From positions 3,100,001 to 3,164,000 of the forward strand of contig NZ_JAZHSD010000001.1 in NCBI RefSeq assembly GCF_036924745.1: a DNA stretch of 64,000 nt, written 5' to 3'. This document shows, piece after piece, positions 61,585-64,000 of this stretch. Every line of letters starts with the position of its first letter. Within the stretch, counting starts at the first letter, position 1. The notes under the pieces are model-generated. The model made no database searches, was not told the origin of the DNA, and saw only the letters and a list, made by a program, of their open reading frames with translations. This stretch comes from Bradyrhizobium sp. AZCC 1693. GTDB taxonomy: Bacteria > Pseudomonadota > Alphaproteobacteria > Rhizobiales > Xanthobacteraceae. The translations under genes were made by a program, and so were the position numbers.

Positions 61585-62427
61585 ATGGATTTGATCCCCG
61601 AACCCGCGCCTAATGTCAGGCAATTGCTGGCTTTTTATCTGGAAGCCGGGGTCGATTGCGCGTTGACGGAGGAGCCGGTCGATCGGCTGAGCGAGCCCGA
61701 CGCCCCGATCGCCCCTGTCCCGGCCCGCGAGACGGCGCCACCCCGCCCGATCAGGGAAATGCCCGCCGCGACGCCGGCAGTTCCGCGCAGCGAAATAGCG
61801 CCCCCGCCGGAAGCGGCCATCGCCATCGCGCGCGAGGCGGCGCGAACGGCACCGACGCTGGAAGCTCTGCGTACGCTGCTGGAAAATTTCGAGGGCTGCG
61901 CGCTCAAAAACACTGCGACGCGGCTGGTGTTTGCCGACGGCAATCCCGAAGCACGCATCATGTTCGTCGGCGAAGCGCCCGGGCGCGACGAGGACATCGA
62001 GGGCCTGCCCTTTGTCGGACGTTCCGGCAAACTGCTCGACCGGATGATCGCGGCGATCGGGCTCGACCGCAGCAAGGCCTATATCGCCAATGTGATCCCC
62101 TGGCGGCCGCCCGGCAACCGGACGCCGACGCCGCAGGAGACGCAAATCTGCCTGCCATTCATCCAGCGGCAGATCGAGCTCGTGAACCCGGACGTGCTGG
62201 TGACGCTCGGCAATCCCTCGACGCAAACGCTGCTGTCGACCCGCGAGGGCATCATGAGAACCCGCGGAAAATGGTTCGACTACGACACCGGCAGCCGCAC
62301 CATCCGCGCCACGGCGACGTTCCACCCCGCCTACCTGTTGCGCTCGCCGTCCTACAAGCGGATGTCGTGGCAGGACCTGCGCGCCATCGCGAAGGCGCTG
62401 GAGCAGACAGCGCCTTCATCATCCTGA
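61585..62427 (+). CDS. Uracil-DNA glycosylase, family-4-like but with two cluster cysteines replaced
   Basis: 280 residues. An N-terminal extension of about 90 residues is Pro/Ala-rich after [18 protein letters not shown]. The domain (about 95-275) has motif 1 [12 protein letters not shown] (127-137), [20 protein letters not shown] and motif 2 [15 protein letters not shown] with His247. Family 4 normally binds a 4Fe-4S cluster by C-x2-C ... C-x15-C. Here the first Cys is Phe102 and the third is Trp173, with only Cys105 and Cys189 left. A cluster is therefore unlikely, so this is a divergent class. Divergent from the ETF-QO gene. Confidence 0.85.
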   Translation: MDLIPEPAPNVRQLLAFYLEAGVDCALTEEPVDRLSEPDAPIAPVPARETAPPRPIREMPAATPAVPRSEIAPPPEAAIAIAREAARTAPTLEALRTLLENFEGCALKNTATRLVFADGNPEARIMFVGEAPGRDEDIEGLPFVGRSGKLLDRMIAAIGLDRSKAYIANVIPWRPPGNRTPTPQETQICLPFIQRQIELVNPDVLVTLGNPSTQTLLSTREGIMRTRGKWFDYDTGSRTIRATATFHPAYLLRSPSYKRMSWQDLRAIAKALEQTAPSSS

Positions 62428-62443
62428 GGGGCCGAGGGACCGA

Positions 62444-63952
62444 CTACGGCGCCTTCGGCCGGACGATGGCCCAGCCGACGCGCAGCAAGGGCTGGCGGCC
62501 GTTCACCATCGATTCGAAGACGCGCGGTACTTCCGGCACCAGACCGGGAAAACGTTGCGCGATCTCGGGAGGTGGCGTGCCCGAGGTGTCGGAGGCGCGC
62601 CAGACCACGACGCCGCCGGTCTGGTTGAATTTCGCGACCGACAGCCACGGCGTTCGTTCCGGCGTGGCGTCGAGCAACAGATGCGGGCGCCCGCGGCTCA
62701 TTGCGATGAAACTCGCCAGTTGTGGATCGCCGGCCACGGCGCGTAGCCGCCGATTGGTTCGCCGTTCGAAATTGTCGCCGAAGAAATGCGCAATCGCTTT
62801 CGCCGGCAGCGAGGTCGGCACTTCGGCAGATCCGGTCCACGGCAGCAGAATCGTGGTCGCGATCGCGACGAGGGCGGGAGCGGCGAGCGCCGCGGCCCAG
62901 ACCGTGCGCAGCATGCGCTGACGCCGCAGATAGACCAGATCGCCGGTCGCCACGATCACGGCAAGCCCGGACATCAAAAGCGCAACGCCTGCGCCGCCCA
63001 CGACGTAGTCAAGATTGAACAGCCCCGCCAGGAAACTTCCGAGCAGCGCCGGGGCGACGGCGAAGAAATAGACGAAGTCGCGCGCCAGCGGATCGACCGG
63101 CGGCCGGTAGATGATCGGCGCTTCCCCGGCTTGGCGGGCGAACCAGCCGGAATTGAGGATCGCAAGCAGCACGATGGCGGACATCGCGAGCACCAGGCCT
63201 GTGAGCAGCCAGCCCCATTGCAGGACGCGCGCGCCGAGATCGGAGATCGCGGGCCACGGCGGCATGGCGAGTGCGTCGGCGCGGAGCAGCCAGACCAGAT
63301 AGGGCAAGACCAGGACGGCGATCACGAGCAGCGCATAGAGCGGATCGAGCGACATCAAGACACGCCGCCCCCGCGCGGTGGCAACGGCAAATCCGGCGAG
63401 CAGCAGCAGCAGTCCGGGCGCGGCCGACGTCGTCAGCAGCAAAAGCCCGGCCTCGATCGACCAGGCGAACCACGCGTTGCGCCGGTTCTGGCCGATCAAT
63501 TGCCAGGAATGCAGCAAAAGCAGCGCCCATAGCGGGCGCGCCAGCACCAGCGGGCCAAACTCGACGCCGGGCGAACTGAACGCCACCACCGTCATCGAAA
63601 GCAGTACCGCGAGCACCGCCTGCTGGCCGCCGACGATCGCGCGGGCCAGGTGATAGTAGATCCAGAAGGTGACGACGGCGCAGACTTGCGCCAGCAGATA
63701 GACGCCGAACATGTTGTTTCCGGCGGCGCGGAAGGCGATGTCGGCAAGCCAGAACGCCAGCGGCGGACCGAGCCAGGTTCCGACCTGGTATTCCCGTCCG
63801 AAGGCCAGCGCGGTCGCAAGGTCGCCGGGCGGGCTGCCGTAGAGCAGCATCGGCAGGATCAGCCAAAGTCCGGCCTGGGCCAGCACCACGATCCAGACCA
63901 CCAGCCGCGGCCGGGCGCGGATCAGTTCGACAACGAGCGAGGTGAAGCGCAT
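62444..63952 (-). CDS. GT-C-like glycosyltransferase-family membrane protein
   Basis: 502 residues. About twelve hydrophobic helices occupy residues 15-390, followed by a soluble C-terminal domain of about 110 residues (RRTNRRLRAVAGDPQLASFI ...). The loop after helix 1 contains SPPGDLATALAFGREYQVGT, and WLGPPLAFWLADIAFRAAGN resembles the PMT/ArnT-like layout in which an acidic first loop binds the lipid-linked sugar. The classical paired acidic residues are not obvious, so substrate and activity remain open. Convergent with the glycosylase gene. Confidence 0.7.
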   Translation of the reverse strand: MRFTSLVVELIRARPRLVVWIVVLAQAGLWLILPMLLYGSPPGDLATALAFGREYQVGTWLGPPLAFWLADIAFRAAGNNMFGVYLLAQVCAVVTFWIYYHLARAIVGGQQAVLAVLLSMTVVAFSSPGVEFGPLVLARPLWALLLLHSWQLIGQNRRNAWFAWSIEAGLLLLTTSAAPGLLLLLAGFAVATARGRRVLMSLDPLYALLVIAVLVLPYLVWLLRADALAMPPWPAISDLGARVLQWGWLLTGLVLAMSAIVLLAILNSGWFARQAGEAPIIYRPPVDPLARDFVYFFAVAPALLGSFLAGLFNLDYVVGGAGVALLMSGLAVIVATGDLVYLRRQRMLRTVWAAALAAPALVAIATTILLPWTGSAEVPTSLPAKAIAHFFGDNFERRTNRRLRAVAGDPQLASFIAMSRGRPHLLLDATPERTPWLSVAKFNQTGGVVVWRASDTSGTPPPEIAQRFPGLVPEVPRVFESMVNGRQPLLRVGWAIVRPKAP

Positions 63953-64000
63953 GAAACGTCCGAATGCCGGGCCGGGCAGCCCTGTCCACAGGGACGTTTG
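63953..64000. other. Upstream leader at the window edge
   Basis: 48 bases before the membrane-protein start. Too short to interpret. Confidence 0.2.

Overview
The window is a 64 kb stretch of high-GC chromosome that reads as an alphaproteobacterium of the Bradyrhizobium/Nitrobacteraceae group. The pointers are the glyQ-glyS-ppdK neighbourhood, small families typical of that group (DUF6894, DUF1236, DUF3096, DUF4167, TIGR02301), palindromic dispersed repeats of bradyrhizobial type, and promoter matches to the sigma-EcfG consensus GGAAC-N16/17-CGTT. This assignment is inferred from gene content; no database search was run.

Layout. 0-13 kb: the end of a fused LivG-LivF ATPase, a cyclic-nucleotide-binding protein, hemC, a Bcr/CflA-type exporter, then an M20 amidohydrolase followed by a complete dipeptide/oligopeptide ABC importer operon (binding protein, two permeases, two ATPases). 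The first ATPase gene of that operon carries a one-base frameshift. 13-19.3 kb: an accessory, gene-sparse region of very small genes (two related coiled-coil proteins, one or two single-helix membrane peptides, a histone-H1-like basic protein, an exported Gln/Met-rich protein, a short DUF4167 protein), an enolase-superfamily enzyme and a predicted stress-induced small RNA. 19.3-21.1 kb: an IS110-type element inside remnants of a dispersed bradyrhizobial repeat, then tRNA-Pro(CGG). 21.3-32.7 kb: housekeeping and repair genes (Sua5, FAD-linked 2-hydroxyacid dehydrogenase, GNAT, NudK, SRAP/YedK, NUDIX, HAD phosphatase, dihydroorotase, YgfZ, Tag glycosylase, HD hydrolase, tyrosine phosphatase). 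33-43 kb: a giant DUF2339 membrane protein flanked by inverted repeats, a chemoreceptor, an AcuI-type reductase, an MFS transporter and a SleB-type cell-wall hydrolase. 43-53.7 kb: ppdK, small envelope proteins, a methyltransferase, glyS-glyQ, an S49 protease, trmN6 and DUF2007. 53.8-64 kb: polyprenyl synthase, an IS481-type element inserted exactly in the loop of a palindromic repeat, a LysE exporter, ispE, a TPR protein, ETF-ubiquinone oxidoreductase, an unusual uracil-DNA glycosylase that has lost iron-sulfur ligands, and a GT-C-like membrane protein.

How the parts work together. The amidohydrolase plus peptide importer form a plausible uptake-and-hydrolysis unit for amide-linked compounds. 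Several genes serve genome and nucleotide maintenance (Tag, uracil-DNA glycosylase, SRAP, two NUDIX enzymes). The most interesting layer is a set of sigma-EcfG-type promoters: an exact match ahead of a terminator-ended RNA of about 94 nt, an exact match ahead of a 32-residue membrane peptide, and near matches ahead of the basic DNA-binding-like protein and the exported Gln/Met-rich protein. Together they suggest undescribed members of the general stress response.
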